In this document: one piece after another, positions 20,894-32,000 of the stretch
Layout of the letters: the number at the start of each line of letters is the position of its first letter
How positions within the stretch are numbered: the stretch's first letter is position 1
Position numbers and translations under genes: made by a program
Source: Avena insularis
Taxonomy: Eukaryota > Streptophyta > Magnoliopsida > Poales > Poaceae
Assembly (NCBI GenBank): GCA_023614405.1
Contig: CM042684.1
Location: forward strand, 208,264,941 to 208,328,940
Length of the DNA stretch: 64,000 nt
Direction: 5' to 3'
Notes under the pieces: generated by a model
The model's database searches: none
Told to the model about the DNA's origin: nothing
The model's input: only the letters and a program-made list of their open reading frames with translations

Positions 20894-22598
20894 GAAAGGT
20901 GTGCCATTTGTGTGGGGCGTAGCCCAAGATATTGCATTTGATACATTAAAACATTTGCTTACTTATGCACCATTACTTGCATTACCTGATTTTTTGAAGC
21001 AATTTGAAGTTGAATGTGATGCTAGTGGTATAGGTATTGGTGGCGTTTTGATGCAAGAGGGTCGCCCTATAGCATATTTTTCTGAGAAACTTACTGGTGC
21101 TAGACTGAACTATCCTATTTATGATAAAGAATTGTATGCACTTGTTAGAGTACTTGAAGTTTGGCAACATTATTTGTGGTTAAAAGAATTTATCATACAT
21201 TCTGATCATGAAGCATTGAAGTATTTGAAAGCTCAATCAAACTTGCATAGGAGATTAGCTAATTGGGTTGAGTTTATTGAATCTTTTCCATACATCAGTA
21301 AGTACAAGAAGGGAAAAGAGAATGTAATTGCTGATGCTTTGTCTAGGAAGAACATGCTATTAACCAATCTTGATGTTAAAATTCCTGGATTAGAGAGTAT
21401 TTGTGCACTTTATGCAACTGACCATGATTTTGCTGAACCATATCATTTGTGTGCTCTTAAAAACGCATGGGATAAGTATCATATACATGATGGATATTTG
21501 TTTAGAGCTAACAAACTATGCATTCCAGAATCATCGTTGCGTTTGTTCTTAGTGCAGGAATCACACGCTGGTGGTTTGATGGGTCACTTTGGGCATGAGA
21601 AGACTTTGCTCATGCTCGCTGATCATTTTTATTGGCCCAAGATGAGGCGTGATGTCTACAGATTTGTGAGTCGTTGTATTACGTGTCACACGTCGAAATT
21701 AGAGCTGCAGCCTCATGGTTTGTATACACCTCTCTCTGCACCTACTACACCATGGGAAGACATTAGTATGGATTTTGTACTAGGTCTACCTAAAACATAG
21801 AGAGGTCATGATTCTATATTTGTGGTAGTGGATAGGTTCTCTAAGATGGCTCATTTATTTCCTACCACAAAAGCGATGATGCATCGCATGTTGCCAACCT
21901 GTTTTTCAGGGACATCGTGAGATTACATGGAGTACCTAAGACATTGAAGTTCATGAGCTACTTTTGGAAGAACTTATGGGGGAAGCTGGGAACAAAGCTG
22001 CTATTCAGTACTACATGTCATCCCCAAACTAATGGTCAAACAGAGGTGGTGAATCGAACATTGTCACAGCTGCTGAGGACTATGATTAAAAAGAATCTGC
22101 GGGAGTGGTAAGAGTGTTTGGCACATGTTGAGTTTGCATACAACAGGGTTGTGCATTCAACTACTCATCTTTGTCCTTTTGAGGTGTTGTATGGCTTCAA
22201 GCCATTGACGCCACTTGATTTGTTGCCTCTGCCATTACATGAGAGAGTTGATATGGAGGCATCAAAACATGCTGAATACGTGAAGAATATTTATGAGAAG
22301 ACTGGAGAGGCTATTGAGAAGAAAAGCAAGGAAGGAAGTTTTGTTGAAGCCTGGTGACATGGTATGGGTGCATCTATGCAAGGATAGGTTCCCATAACTT
22401 TGGAAGTTAAAATTGAAGCCACATGGTGCTGGTCCTTACAAGGTGTTAGCCAAGATTAATGATAATGCCTACTCGATTGATATACCTATTGAGGAGTTTG
22501 GTGGAGTTAGCAACAACTTCAATGTTGCTGATTTATCACCATATGATGGAGAAGACCTTGGAGCGTCAAGGTTGACACCTTTTGAAGGGGGGAGATGA
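20894..22598 (+). pseudogene. pol: B RNase H and integrase (broken), continued after E
   Basis: Resumes at the TSD with GVPFVWG. RNase [36 protein letters not shown] and ADALSRK are intact to about 21350. The integrase zinc domain ([15 protein letters not shown] to CITC) and [11 protein letters not shown] follow. TAG at 21798-21800, a frameshift near 21873 and a deletion near 21943 remove the second catalytic Asp segment. Further stops fall at about 22109, 22355, 22384 and 22396. The C-terminus [16 protein letters not shown] lies just before the polypurine tract. One extra G in that tract puts the LTR-encoded tail ([20 protein letters not shown], to 22830) in another frame. Confidence 0.75.
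22580..22595 (+). other. Polypurine tract of B
   Basis: TTTTGAAGGGGGGAGA next to the LTR start TGATGAGGAC. Confidence 0.8.
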
Positions 22599-23237
22599 TG
22601 AGGACATACCTACAATTACACCTACTGAAGATGCTCCAACTGTTATAAGGAAGGATCAATCCAATGAGATTAGAATTGGACCCATTACAAGAGCTCGTGC
22701 TAAGCTACTTGAATTACAGGTGAATTTGCTCCTAAACGAATCTGGTACTTTAATTGATGAGAACTTTATACTGCCTAAGTCTATGCATTTATGTATGATC
22801 AGGTTTGTTGGAGGAACAAGCATGGAATGAGGAGGAGAAGGGATACAAGAGGAGCCCAGCATAATGATCGCCCAAGGATGTGCGAGGGAGGAGCGGGAGG
22901 AAGGCGCAAGCGAAGATCATCAGAAGAAGACCATGTTTAAACTATTTTGGAGTTGTTTCTTTCAAAGAACCTCTAAAATTACCCTGTGATTGAATTATAC
23001 TACTACAATTGAGTGTGATCCGTTGTTCCATTGGGAATTAGTAGATTGGAAACTACCGTTCATGGTCGACGGCTATGTGCACAAGAGCGTGGTGTTGTGA
23101 ATATCCCATAGGGTTCGATAGCTATTGCATTGGCATCAGGGTTCGAGCGGGAGAGTTCATAGCTACAAGCTGTTTATCTATCCACCATTATCATCATCGA
23201 CAAGTGCTTGCTGAGAAGATCGGGCCACCCCATATCA
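22596..23237 (+). repeat. 3' LTR of B (642 bp)
   Basis: Direct repeat of 7509-8149, ending CATATCA, followed by the AAAAC target copy and return to F sequence. Confidence 0.9.
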
Positions 23238-24358
23238 AAAACGCGTCCCGTTCGAGTTCAGGATGCGCTTCAGACCCCGACCCCGGAGTCTCCGGCCTCG
23301 GACTCCGTAGTCTCCGCCCCCCCGGAGTCTCCGGCCCTAGACCCCGGAGTCTCCGCACCCCTGCAGACAACAACTTTGTTTCACAGTTTTGGTCATAACA
23401 TTTGCATTCGAACTTGGATTTTGGTGTTCTTTAGCTTGTTTTGAAGAGAAGAAGGAGATCTACATCATAATCTATGTGGTTCATGCTATCTACTCCATCA
23501 AAATTCTGTGAGCAAGGCAGAATCCACCAATAAATGGTGAAGATAGGCGATGAAAGGTATAAACATTCCGTGTCTTCTCCCCACTTGATTTCCTTTGTGA
23601 GCTACACTATCTTTGCGATCAAAAAACACCTATTGAGACTTGTTACTCCTATGATTGCTAGGGCTATGCACATTTGATACTTGTAGAATTCCGACCAAAA
23701 GTTGTGAGCGCGCTATCTCATATAGTTACCTTGTATAGTTGTTGGCAGAAGGAAGGGGCAAGTGAAAAATAAAATAAAAAGAGAAAAAAATAGAAAACGA
23801 AAAAGAAGAAAAAATAAAGAAACAAGTACCTCATAGAATAGGAAGCGCAAGCTTGATGAACATCAAATATGTGGTACTTATTGTGCATATCTTGTAGCCC
23901 ACCAATTTATTGCAATCGAACTAGCGTCTCTCCTTGCACTTGTGCGACACGAGCTTATAGTCTTCGCTAGGTAATCATTTGGTTCTTAGCTCACTTTCTC
24001 CGTCGCACAAGTCCCAGTTATCCCACCGTGTGTATTTCCTTGTATATATTCCTTCTTGTGGATTGGCTTGTTTTGCTTTGTGATCATCGTGGTTCTTTAC
24101 TTGCCATTACAATATCTTGATTTCATATTGTTCTTGGACATGCCACCTTAGATACCTATCCACCATAAGCTTTGTATGTGTATGTGTTTTTTAGTGGTTA
24201 GTTGGTTTTGGTGTTCCACGTGAACTTCACTTTGCTTGGTTTTGATTGCTCTCAAGTGTGGCCACTTGCACGATACTATCTTCCAAGGTAAAGTAAAGTT
24301 GACGTTGCATCCCTAACCCTTCTACCACTTCCATATACACCACTTGGTCTTGTGAATC
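23238..24358 (+). other. Leader of F, second part
   Basis: Continues F after B. Contains CCGGAGTCTCCGG-type motifs (23275-23360), an A-rich tract (23765-23825) and the conserved tctctccttgcac region (about 23930) also seen in E and G, up to the ATG at 24359. No ORF. Confidence 0.65.
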
Positions 24359-25319
24359 ATGTCTAGGGACTCCAGAACCAAGGATGATATCTATGAAGAC
24401 TCCATGATGAGCCACCATGACTACGACTCCACAAGTATAGAGGACATGACAGAGCACTACACCAACAACGGCTCCGCATGCTTTGAGGACCCGGAGCATT
24501 GCACCTATGACGACTCCACATGCATGGAAGACATGGAGCACGTCATCAACTATGGCTCCTCAAGCATGGAGGACTTGGAGCTCTACATCGACAATGGCTC
24601 CTCATGCATGGAGTACATGGAGCACTACACCGACAATGGCTCCACATGCTTGGGTGATATGGAGTACTACAATAACAATGACTCCCCAAGCATCGACGAC
24701 TTTGAGTGCTACAACAACGACGCCTCACCAAGCATGGAGGACATGGAGAACGTCACCAACTTCGAGGGCTCTTCCATGAGCCATGAAGAATACCTCCACC
24801 GCTTGGAGATGGAAGACTACTACACCAAGAAAGATTAGGCCCATCATCAAGAAACCATGACCTTCAAGGCCAAGCGTGCCCCACCAAAGGGCACCACCTA
24901 CTTTGATGATCCACATCCAAGGTGTCAAGCGTCACCACCTACATGGCGTCATGCGCCACCATGTCCAAGGAGACGAGCTCCATCACCTCCAAGCCGTCCA
25001 AGGAGTCAAGCGCATCTACCTCCAAGGCATCAAATGCCACTTACCCCAAGAAAAGTGGCGCCCAAACATCATCTTCCACACAAGGCGCCACGATGCAAGA
25101 ACCTTCATCAACATACAACCTTTCGTGATCATCGCCAACATCAAGAGGATATAAGACGTCGTTTAAGGCATCTTTGCCATGAAGACAGGGAATACATGTT
25201 CACCATCCATAATGCTCAACCACGCTCAAGAAGGCACCACCATCAAAAGAAGAGTGCCAAGGAAAAGGATCATCGTCACGAGCATCATGTGGATGACCAA
25301 GTGCTTCACCAACATAAAC
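24359..25319 (+). pseudogene. F ORF, first exon-like island: acidic 14-residue repeats then basic region
   Basis: The start ATG at 24359 matches the gag start of E. Residues 23-136 are eight tandem repeats of about 14 residues, consensus [GD]S-[ST]-[CS]-MEDMEHYTDN (nt 24425-24766). A TAG lies at 24836-24838. The same frame then continues without a break through a His/Pro/Arg-rich basic stretch to 25319, where C is inserted. Taking out C and one TAAAC keeps the frame into 34371. No gag, zinc knuckle or pol motif is visible, and I do not recognise the product. The basic part recalls the low-complexity region of the E gag, so RNA or nucleic-acid binding is a guess. The single TAG is the only lesion in this island. 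Confidence 0.6.
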
Positions 25320-25764
25320 TGATGAGGATATATACAAGGATTACAATGATTCTGACTGCTTGAACTGGATGGAAATATTGAGTCAAATCAATAATGACTA
25401 TCAAGTGACTGCATTCCTAGTTGGACAAGATACTTTCATTTATAAGAACTTTTTACTACCTTAATCATGGTGTTATTGTTTGACTAGATTTAATATCCTT
25501 TGGACTAGCGCTAGCGGAAGGAGAGGGAGGAAGGCGAGGAGTCCGACGTGATGATCATCCAAGGATGCGCGAGGGAGGAGTGGGAGGCAGGCGCAATACA
25601 AGCAAGGGAGATCGTCAAAGAGAAGGAACGTTCAATTCGGACAGACAGAAGTCCTGAAATTGAAATGGACGTGTATTCCTCATACGAACTTCAAATCAAG
25701 CAAATAAGCACTTGTTGGATAGATAATTCCAAGATCTTTCCAATGAGTATTTCCACGTCTAAAG

Positions 25765-25984
25765 ACCCCGGATAATCCAGCCCCCACACCCTAGATAATC
25801 CGGCTCTGCTTTGGAGATTCTGCTAAGGAATTCATGCACGACTTTCTGTACGGTCCCGGATAATCTGGCCCACTTAGACCAGATAATCCAGCCCAAAAAG
25901 TTCCCATCAGATCTGAACGGATCTGACTGTCTCAGACACGTTTTTGTTTCGCGTTTTTCGGGCGTTTCGGCGGCTATATAAGCC
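25765..25984 (+). promoter_or_regulatory. CCGGATAATCCGG palindromes and TATA box in C 5' LTR
   Basis: CTATATAAGCC at 25974-25984. Four degenerate CCGGATAATCCGG palindromes lie at about 25768-25892. The 3' LTR repeats the arrangement at 33815-34027. Confidence 0.6.
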
Positions 25985-26220
25985 TGAGAACGCCCTCTAA
26001 ATTAGGTTAGACCACGTTAAAACTATTTTGGAGTTGTTTCTTTCATAGAACCTCTAGAATTACCCTGTGATCAATTTTGCCCACTATAATTGAGTGTAAT
26101 CTGTTGTTCCATCGGAAATTAGTAGATTGCAAACTACCGTTCATGGTCGACGGCTGCGTGCACAAGAGCGTGGTGTTGTGAATATCCTACAGGGTTCGAG
26201 AGCTGTTGCATTGGCATCAG

Positions 26221-26689
26221 TGATGGGGGAATATCAATCGGGTATACCCATGAAGCGGAGTCGTCAGCTGGATCGAGCCGACTGAAGCCAATCCCAGAGT
26301 GGGTCGACTCGCCATATACGGTGACTGACTCGCCATATCCCAGACGCCACGCCGACTGAAGGCCCAAGACGGCGACTCCAATAAAAAGCCCATTAATACA
26401 CTTGTAAACGCTAACTGGCGGGATATATAAAGCCACCAGGGGCACCCCTTTGGGATAGCTCTCCCACGTCATATTAGATCTCAGTCTCCCGCTCTGCCTC
26501 TGGAGGCTCCATGTAAATCAATCTATGAACATATACTGGATTGACAGCAGGACACATCGATCCTCCATCGAGGGGACGTGAACCTGGGTACATCGTGTGC
26601 CAATCTCACTCCTGGATTCTCCTATATCGCCTTGCCCTTTCCTCTACGTAAGCTACCCTGTAGTATCTGCCGTGGTTAATACCACGACA
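26221..26689 (+). repeat. 5' LTR of D (469 bp)
   Basis: Pairs with 30214-30684. TATA-like ATATATAAAG at 26423-26432. Contains GACTCGCCAT twice, the motif amplified in the interior arrays. Confidence 0.9.
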
Positions 26690-26691
26690 GT

Positions 26692-26709
26692 TGGCGCCCA
26701 CCGTGGGGC
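26692..26709 (+). other. Primer-binding site of D (tRNA-Lys type)
   Basis: TGGCGCCCACCGTGGGGC, two bases after the LTR. It is complementary to the 3' end of plant tRNA-Lys as I know it. Confidence 0.8.
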
Positions 26710-28081
26710 AAGCGATGCTTGGAGGTGATAATCCGGACGGGATCCCTCTCCATCAACACCAACAAGATTGCATCAAGCTGGTTCCATCCGATCGCCTTCC
26801 AACGTGTCGCGCTGATAAAGCTCGTCATGCGTACATGCCCGATCGGTTGCGTGTAGCAGCAGCTAAGTTATCTTATTCAATCTCTTCATTCTCTCTCAGT
26901 GAATATTTAATACTAATCTAATTCTTGCATAAACAATCGTGTTTAGCTATACATATTGTGTGCATGATCGATTCCACCCAGCACCACTCCCATGCAGATT
27001 CGGTCTTCAAAATCTGATCGCATGCCATCATGCATGCCGCCTGTGATCCACGGATAGAGTCCCAGATTGGACGTCACACCGGCGGCACCAAGCAAAGACC
27101 TGAATCAGTTATTTTATAGCTCAAGTGCAGCACATCAGATTGATTTGACATCCACACAATTCCTCGCCATCATTGACGGTCAGATTGCATCTTGTGCGCC
27201 GTCAGAGAAGTGCTATTCAATTACTCGTGTCGGAAGCTGATCGATCTGATCCGGCTACCGCCCAACGCGGCTGGCGCATGCAGTCGAGTCGGAAGATTTC
27301 AGAAAGCGCACATGCGAGATCGTTTCATATGCCGATGAGTTTTCGATTCAGCCTCATCAATCTGGTTTGTTGCTCTACCAATTGATTACTTTATTTGGCA
27401 TCTAATCTTGCATGCATGTTTGTGTGCACCGTTTGGATATTTGACCATGGACGCAGATCAGATTAGAGTACTATTTATTTATATTATTTATTGGTACGGT
27501 TCCATCATTAACAAGGACGATGGCGGTTTTCACTTTGGCGAGATTAGCTCTGTGTTGTTCGATCCCAGCGCCGCCTCTCACCATGCACTCCCGCGCCAGT
27601 ATCCAAGGAAAGATTGGGCTTCATCAAGATGAACAGCAAATGGCCGATCGGTTTCATTATTAATTCTGTTTGATCTAATTTCTAGCAAAGAGTTAATCGA
27701 TTTCCTTCATTAATTCAATCGCTTTATCTCTCTTATTGATTATTTTATTTGAACCAACTCACCACACCGTGTGTATTTATTTGCTATGCATGTCTCGAGT
27801 AATCACTGAGTCCAAGATTTAATTGGCTTACCTATCAGTTAAGCGTGAGTAGACGGATGGTAAAATCCAGGCCACTCGCCAACACCAAACATATCAAGGC
27901 CGGACAAGTTTAATGAGGAGATCACGAGATAGATACGCAAAAACATCTGGTGATATCTATTCAACTATTCTGCCTATCATAATATATTTATATGAAGATT
28001 TCTATACCTCCCGACTTGTATATATGCACAGGTTAGATGGTTTACGACATCATGGCGCACCAGTCTATCACGCACACGCTG
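26710..28081 (+). other. D interior without recognisable genes
   Basis: Mixed-composition DNA. No frame carries gag or pol motifs, and I see no internal repeats here. Confidence 0.6.
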
Positions 28082-28160
28082 TCGCGGATTCGCCATGCCC
28101 GGGGACTCGCCCTCGCGGATTCGCCATGCCCGGGGACTCGCCCTCGCGGATTCTCCATTC
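28082..28160 (+). repeat. 31-bp tandem repeat in D
   Basis: About 2.5 copies of a unit built on GCGGATTCGCCATGCCCGGG, followed by a decayed third copy. Confidence 0.75.
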
Positions 28161-28282
28161 GCCACACCCGAGGACTCGCCATCGTGGACACACCACGCCT
28201 AGGGACTCACCATCACGACTTTGCCCTCGCATCCTCGCTGTCGCCGACTGGCCATTCTACCGGCTAAACGCCACGCGACACC

Positions 28283-28669
28283 GCCATAGCGCGACCCCAT
28301 GTCCGCTGTGTCGACCCTGAGTCCGCCGCGTCGACTTCGCTGTAGCGCGACCTTCGTTCGCCGCGTCGACCCCGTGTCCGTCATGTCGACTTCGCCATAG
28401 CCCGACCACCGTCTGCCGTGTTGACCCCGTGTCCACCGCGTCAACTTCGCCATAGCGCGACCTCCATCCGCCGCGTTGACCCCGTGTCCGCCGCATCGAC
28501 TTTGCCATAGCGCGACCCCCATCCACCGCGTCGACCCCGTGTCCGCCGTGTCGACTTCACCATAGCACGACCTCCGTCCGCCACGTCGACTCTTTTTCCA
28601 CCGCGTCGACTTCGCCATAGCACAACTTGCGTTCGCCGTGTCAACTCTTTGTCTGCCATGTTGACTCTG
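28283..28669 (+). repeat. 55-bp tandem array in D (about 7 copies)
   Basis: The landmark GCCATAGCGCGACC recurs at 28283, 28339, 28394, 28449, 28504, 28559 and 28614, so the period is 55 (once 56). Each unit contains two related half-units, each with CCGCGTCGAC. Confidence 0.9.
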
Positions 28670-28829
28670 CCAAAACGCGCCTATACTTCCGCTACGCCGT
28701 ACGCCGCGCCTACTAAAGACCCCTCATCGTACGAGTGGCCAGAGAGGTTCGCATGCCACGCTGCATGGACTCACCACTAGGCATCTCTTCCCTCCGGGAA
28801 AAATCAATTCGCCTTTGTCAACCTTTCAA

Positions 28830-29135
28830 ATAGCGACTCACAATGGCCAAGTAGTGCGGACGAGGACTCGCAACCCGAGCCTCGGATCGTCCACGAAAAA
28901 CGCTAACCGAGAGCCATCATTGGAGTCGCCTTGCTCGACTGGCCTTCCGGGCCAAGACGAATGGCAGTGCTACACAAACAACACCATGTCTTCCTCAACC
29001 TTAGATAGTGCGACTTGCACGACCAAGTACTGCGAACGAGGACTCGCAAACCGAGCCTCGGATCGTCCAGGAAGAACACCCAGCCGAGAGCCATCTTTGG
29101 AGTCGCCATGCGACTGGCCCCAAGGGCCAAGACGA
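28830..29135 (+). repeat. Diverged 176-bp direct duplication in D
   Basis: The segment around 28847-28935 (CCAAGTAGTGCGGACGAGG...) recurs at 29023-29111 with several differences. Confidence 0.75.
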
Positions 29136-29171
29136 GAGACTCGCTAACAAAAACATCGCAATCAATCCCTA

Positions 29172-29880
29172 CCCTCGCGGACTCGCTATCATCGCGGACT
29201 CACCACGCTCGGGGACTCTACCCTCGCGGACTTGCTATCATCGCGGACTCACCACCCTCGCAGACTCGCTATCATCATGGACTCACCACGTTCGGGGACT
29301 CTACCCTCGTGGACCCACTATCATCGTGGACTCACCACGCTCGGGGACTCTACCCTCGCGGACTCGCTATCATCATGGACTCGTCACCCTCGCGGACTCG
29401 CTATCATCGCGGACTCGCCATGCTCAGGGACGCTACCCTCGCAGACTTGCTATCATCGCGGACTCGCCACCATCACGGACTCTCCATGCTCGTGGGCTCG
29501 CCCTCGCGGACTCGCCACGCTCGGGGACTCGCCATCGCGGGCTCGCCCTCACGGACTCGCCATGCTCGGGGACTCTCCCACACGTACTCGCCACGCTCGG
29601 GGACTCTCCCTCGCGGACTCGCCATCACGGACTCTCCACGCTCGGGGACTCGCCATCGCTGACTCGGCCTCGCGGACTTGCCATGCTCGGGGACTCTCCC
29701 TCGTGGACTCGCCACGCTCGGGGACTTGCCATCGTTGACTTGGCCTCGCGGACTCGCCATCGCTGACTCGGCCTCGCGGACTCGCCACGCTCGGGGACTC
29801 ACCATCGCTGACTCGGCCTCTTAGACTCGCCATTGCGGACTCGCCATCGCTGACTCGCTACCCTCGAGGACTCGCTATCG
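29172..29880 (+). repeat. GC-rich array of CGCTCGGGGACTC / GCGGACTCGCCAT motifs in D
   Basis: Left part (29172-29470) has units of about 48 bp of the form ACTCGCTATCATCGCGGACT plus CACGCTCGGGGACTCTACC. The right part has shorter mixed units. The CGCTCGGGGACT motif recurs in the polypurine position (30200-30212). Confidence 0.85.
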
Positions 29881-30198
29881 TTGGCTCTCCCTCACGGGCT
29901 CGCCCATCGTGAAGTCGCCTGCACCGACTCAGTGACTTCATCATCAACGACTTGTCGGCTTCCACGTCTGCTATTCATCAGCCTCTACGACATCAAGTTG
30001 ACAAGGCACTAGTCAAACTTCTCCAAGGGGTGACTCCACCCAATGGCGACTTGCCTGGCGCGTCGACTCGCCCAAGCGAATGAACTACTTTATCAACTAT
30101 TTCTCTGTTTCTAGAGCTTGCCAACGACTGAACGTCGACTCTACTCTGGAATCGCCTGCACCGATTCGACATCTTGAAGTCATCACCGAGTCCCTGAC

Positions 30199-30213
30199 GC
30201 GCTCGGGGACTAC
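30199..30213 (+). other. Polypurine-position sequence of D
   Basis: GCGCTCGGGGACTAC directly before the 3' LTR. It is only partly purine, but this form (CTCGGGGACTAC) is familiar before LTRs of several grass elements. Confidence 0.55.
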
Positions 30214-30684
30214 TGATGGGGGAATACCAATCGGGGTATACCCATGAAGCGAAGTCGCCAGCTGGATCGAGCCGATTGAAGCCAATCCCAGAGTGGGCCG
30301 ACTCGCCATATACGGCGACTGACACATACTATACCCAGAAGCCACGTCGACTGGAGGCCCAAGACGGTGACTCCAATAAAAAGCCCATTAGTACACTTAT
30401 AAACCCTAACTGGCTAGATATATAAAGCCACCAAGGGCACCCCTTTGGGACATGTCTCCCACGTCATATTAGATCTCAGTCTCCCCCTCTGCCTCCGGCA
30501 GCTCCATGTAAACCAATCTATGAACATATACTGGACTAACAACAGTATGTAGATATCCTCCATTGAGGGGACGTGAACCTGGGTACATTGTGTGCCAATC
30601 TCGCTCCTGGATTCTCCTACGTCGCCTTGCCCTTTTCTCTATGTAAGCTACCCTGTAGCATCTTCCATGGTCAATACCACGACA
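30214..30684 (+). repeat. 3' LTR of D (471 bp)
   Basis: Direct repeat of 26221-26689, followed by the TSD ATCAG and resumption of the C LTR. Confidence 0.9.
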
Positions 30685-30790
30685 ATCAGGGTTCGAGCGG
30701 GAGAGTTTATAGCTACATGCTAGTTATCTATCATCCACCATCATCATTGCTATCCGCTTACTGAGAAGATCAGGCCACCCCATATCATCT

Positions 30791-30840
30791 TGGTATCAGA
30801 GCGCTGGGTTTACTCGGTGAGAAATATCATCTTGGTATCA
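30791..30840 (+). other. Duplicated primer-binding site of C
   Basis: TGGTATCAGAGC (30791-30802) is followed 42 bp later by a second copy of ATATCATCTTGGTATCA (30824-30840), whose continuation TATTTCC matches the single site in B. Confidence 0.75.
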
Positions 30841-32000
30841 TATTTCCAGCGTTTCCTTGGTAAGCATCCACAAATCCATCCATAGATTAGATCTTGTTTT
30901 TCGTCCTATATAGAAAAAGCCCCACAAAAAGAGTTGCCATAGCCTAGATTACGTCGTATTCGAGTAATAGTTGCTGGCCGTGTTCCTCTTTTAGTCTAGA
31001 TCTAGATCTGTTCTTCGTAGATTTGTTTTCTAGTTGTTCTAGTTGTTTCCACCATTATTTTTCCGCTGCCACAAATCTAGATCCGATCCATACAAGAGTC
31101 CTCATTGTGTACTACTTGGCAAGTGGGAATTAAAAAAATCCTACCGACTCTGCCGCGGCACGGAAATAGCTGTTTTTCCTGCCGCGAGTTTGTTCCTGCC
31201 ACGGTTCGAATTCTCTGCCGCGGCAGGATTTTGGTCATTTTTTCTGCTACGTGTCTGTGTTCTGCCGCGATAGGATTTTGCCCTATTTCTCTGCCACGGC
31301 ATGTTTTCGCGCTGTTTTTCTGCCACGACAGCCAGACTTACAAAGTACAAAATTGCACTTTTCCTTAACCCTAGCCACATCCGTTCTATTTCATAGGTGT
31401 AGGAACTTGCCCATTTAGACTAGTTTCCGCTCCTACAGGCTGCTCATAGGATTTTGGTGCTGTGCTTTGTAATTTGGTCGTGTGTGATATATAATCAAAA
31501 AAAAGAGAAAAAAGCAAATAGCAAAATAAAAAGCAAAATGAGAAAGAAGCTATACAAAAGAAAGAGAAAAATAAAAGGAGAATTTGAGCAAGAGGCCTAC
31601 TGATATCTTTGTGCACAAGTAGATTGAGCAATCTTGTGTGTGTTTACTTTGAGCTTTGCTAGTGTCTCTCTAGCATAGTGCAACACCCTTCATAGTTGCA
31701 TTGCCACGTTTATCTCCACGTGTGTGTTTCTTGGGTTTTTGTACGATCAGCACTAGGACTTGTTTGCGGTGTACTTAGGATACCATACCTAGAGCTCCAC
31801 CGTAAATAACCTGTGTGCCTGTGATCGTTCTCTATATCTTTGATATTCACTTCATCACCGTAGTGCATAAGTCTTTGATTACGTTTGGTAAAGCATCTCT
31901 ATTCACTTTGGAATGGTAAGATCTCATTTCTTGTCAGTTGTGAGTGAGTTATAAGTGTTTCCACCAAACAGATTTTGATTTTTGAACTAACCTACTAATC
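30841..32000 (+). other. 5' leader of C
   Basis: No ORF. Has repeated CTGCCGCG(G) motifs (31149-31330), an A/G-rich tract (31497-31580), and a terminal 300 bp nearly identical to the B leader. Confidence 0.7.

Larger units (their letters stand above)
7509..23237 (+). mobile_element. Element B: CRM-type gag-pol LTR retrotransposon
   Basis: The LTRs at 7509-8149 and 22596-23237 both start TGATGAGGACAT and end CATATCA. The flanking 5-mers are AGAAC (7504-7508) and AAAAC (23238-23242), one mismatch apart. The domain order gag, protease, RT, RNase H, integrase puts it in Ty3/gypsy. The RT stretch [18 protein letters not shown], the tRNA-Met-type primer site and the pol frame overlapping the 3' LTR ([17 protein letters not shown]) resemble the plant CRM chromoviruses (Cereba/CRW type). 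I recognise this family resemblance but have not tested it. E is inserted at 12149. Confidence 0.8.
26221..30684 (+). mobile_element. Element D: small non-autonomous LTR retrotransposon with tRNA-Lys primer site
   Basis: LTRs 26221-26689 and 30214-30684 (TGATGGGGGA...ACGACA) with a perfect TSD ATCAG (26216-26220 and 30685-30689). The 3.5-kb interior has no retroelement protein on either strand; long minus-strand frames over 28200-29830 are only readings of GC-rich tandem repeats. The family is not recognised. Confidence 0.9.
25320..30787 (+). repeat. 5' LTR of C, split by D (25320-26220 plus 30690-30787)
   Basis: The two pieces rejoin at ATCAG/GGTTCGAG, the sequence seen uninterrupted at 34263-34275. 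It contains a 204-bp block (25480-25683) absent from the 3' LTR. Confidence 0.85.

Noticed and set aside
24300..24358. Possible tRNA or small RNA genes in the leaders
   Set aside because: No cloverleaf or polymerase III A/B box pattern was found; tRNA similarity in the window is limited to primer-binding sites.
24857..25319. Alternative frame starting at 24876 as the real product
   Set aside because: The frame at 24857 is in phase with the repeat ORF before it and with the continuation after C; the other is not.
28199..29833. Long open frames on both strands over the D arrays
   Set aside because: They come from GC-rich tandem repeats whose units lack stops in several frames; composition is extreme and no domain is visible.
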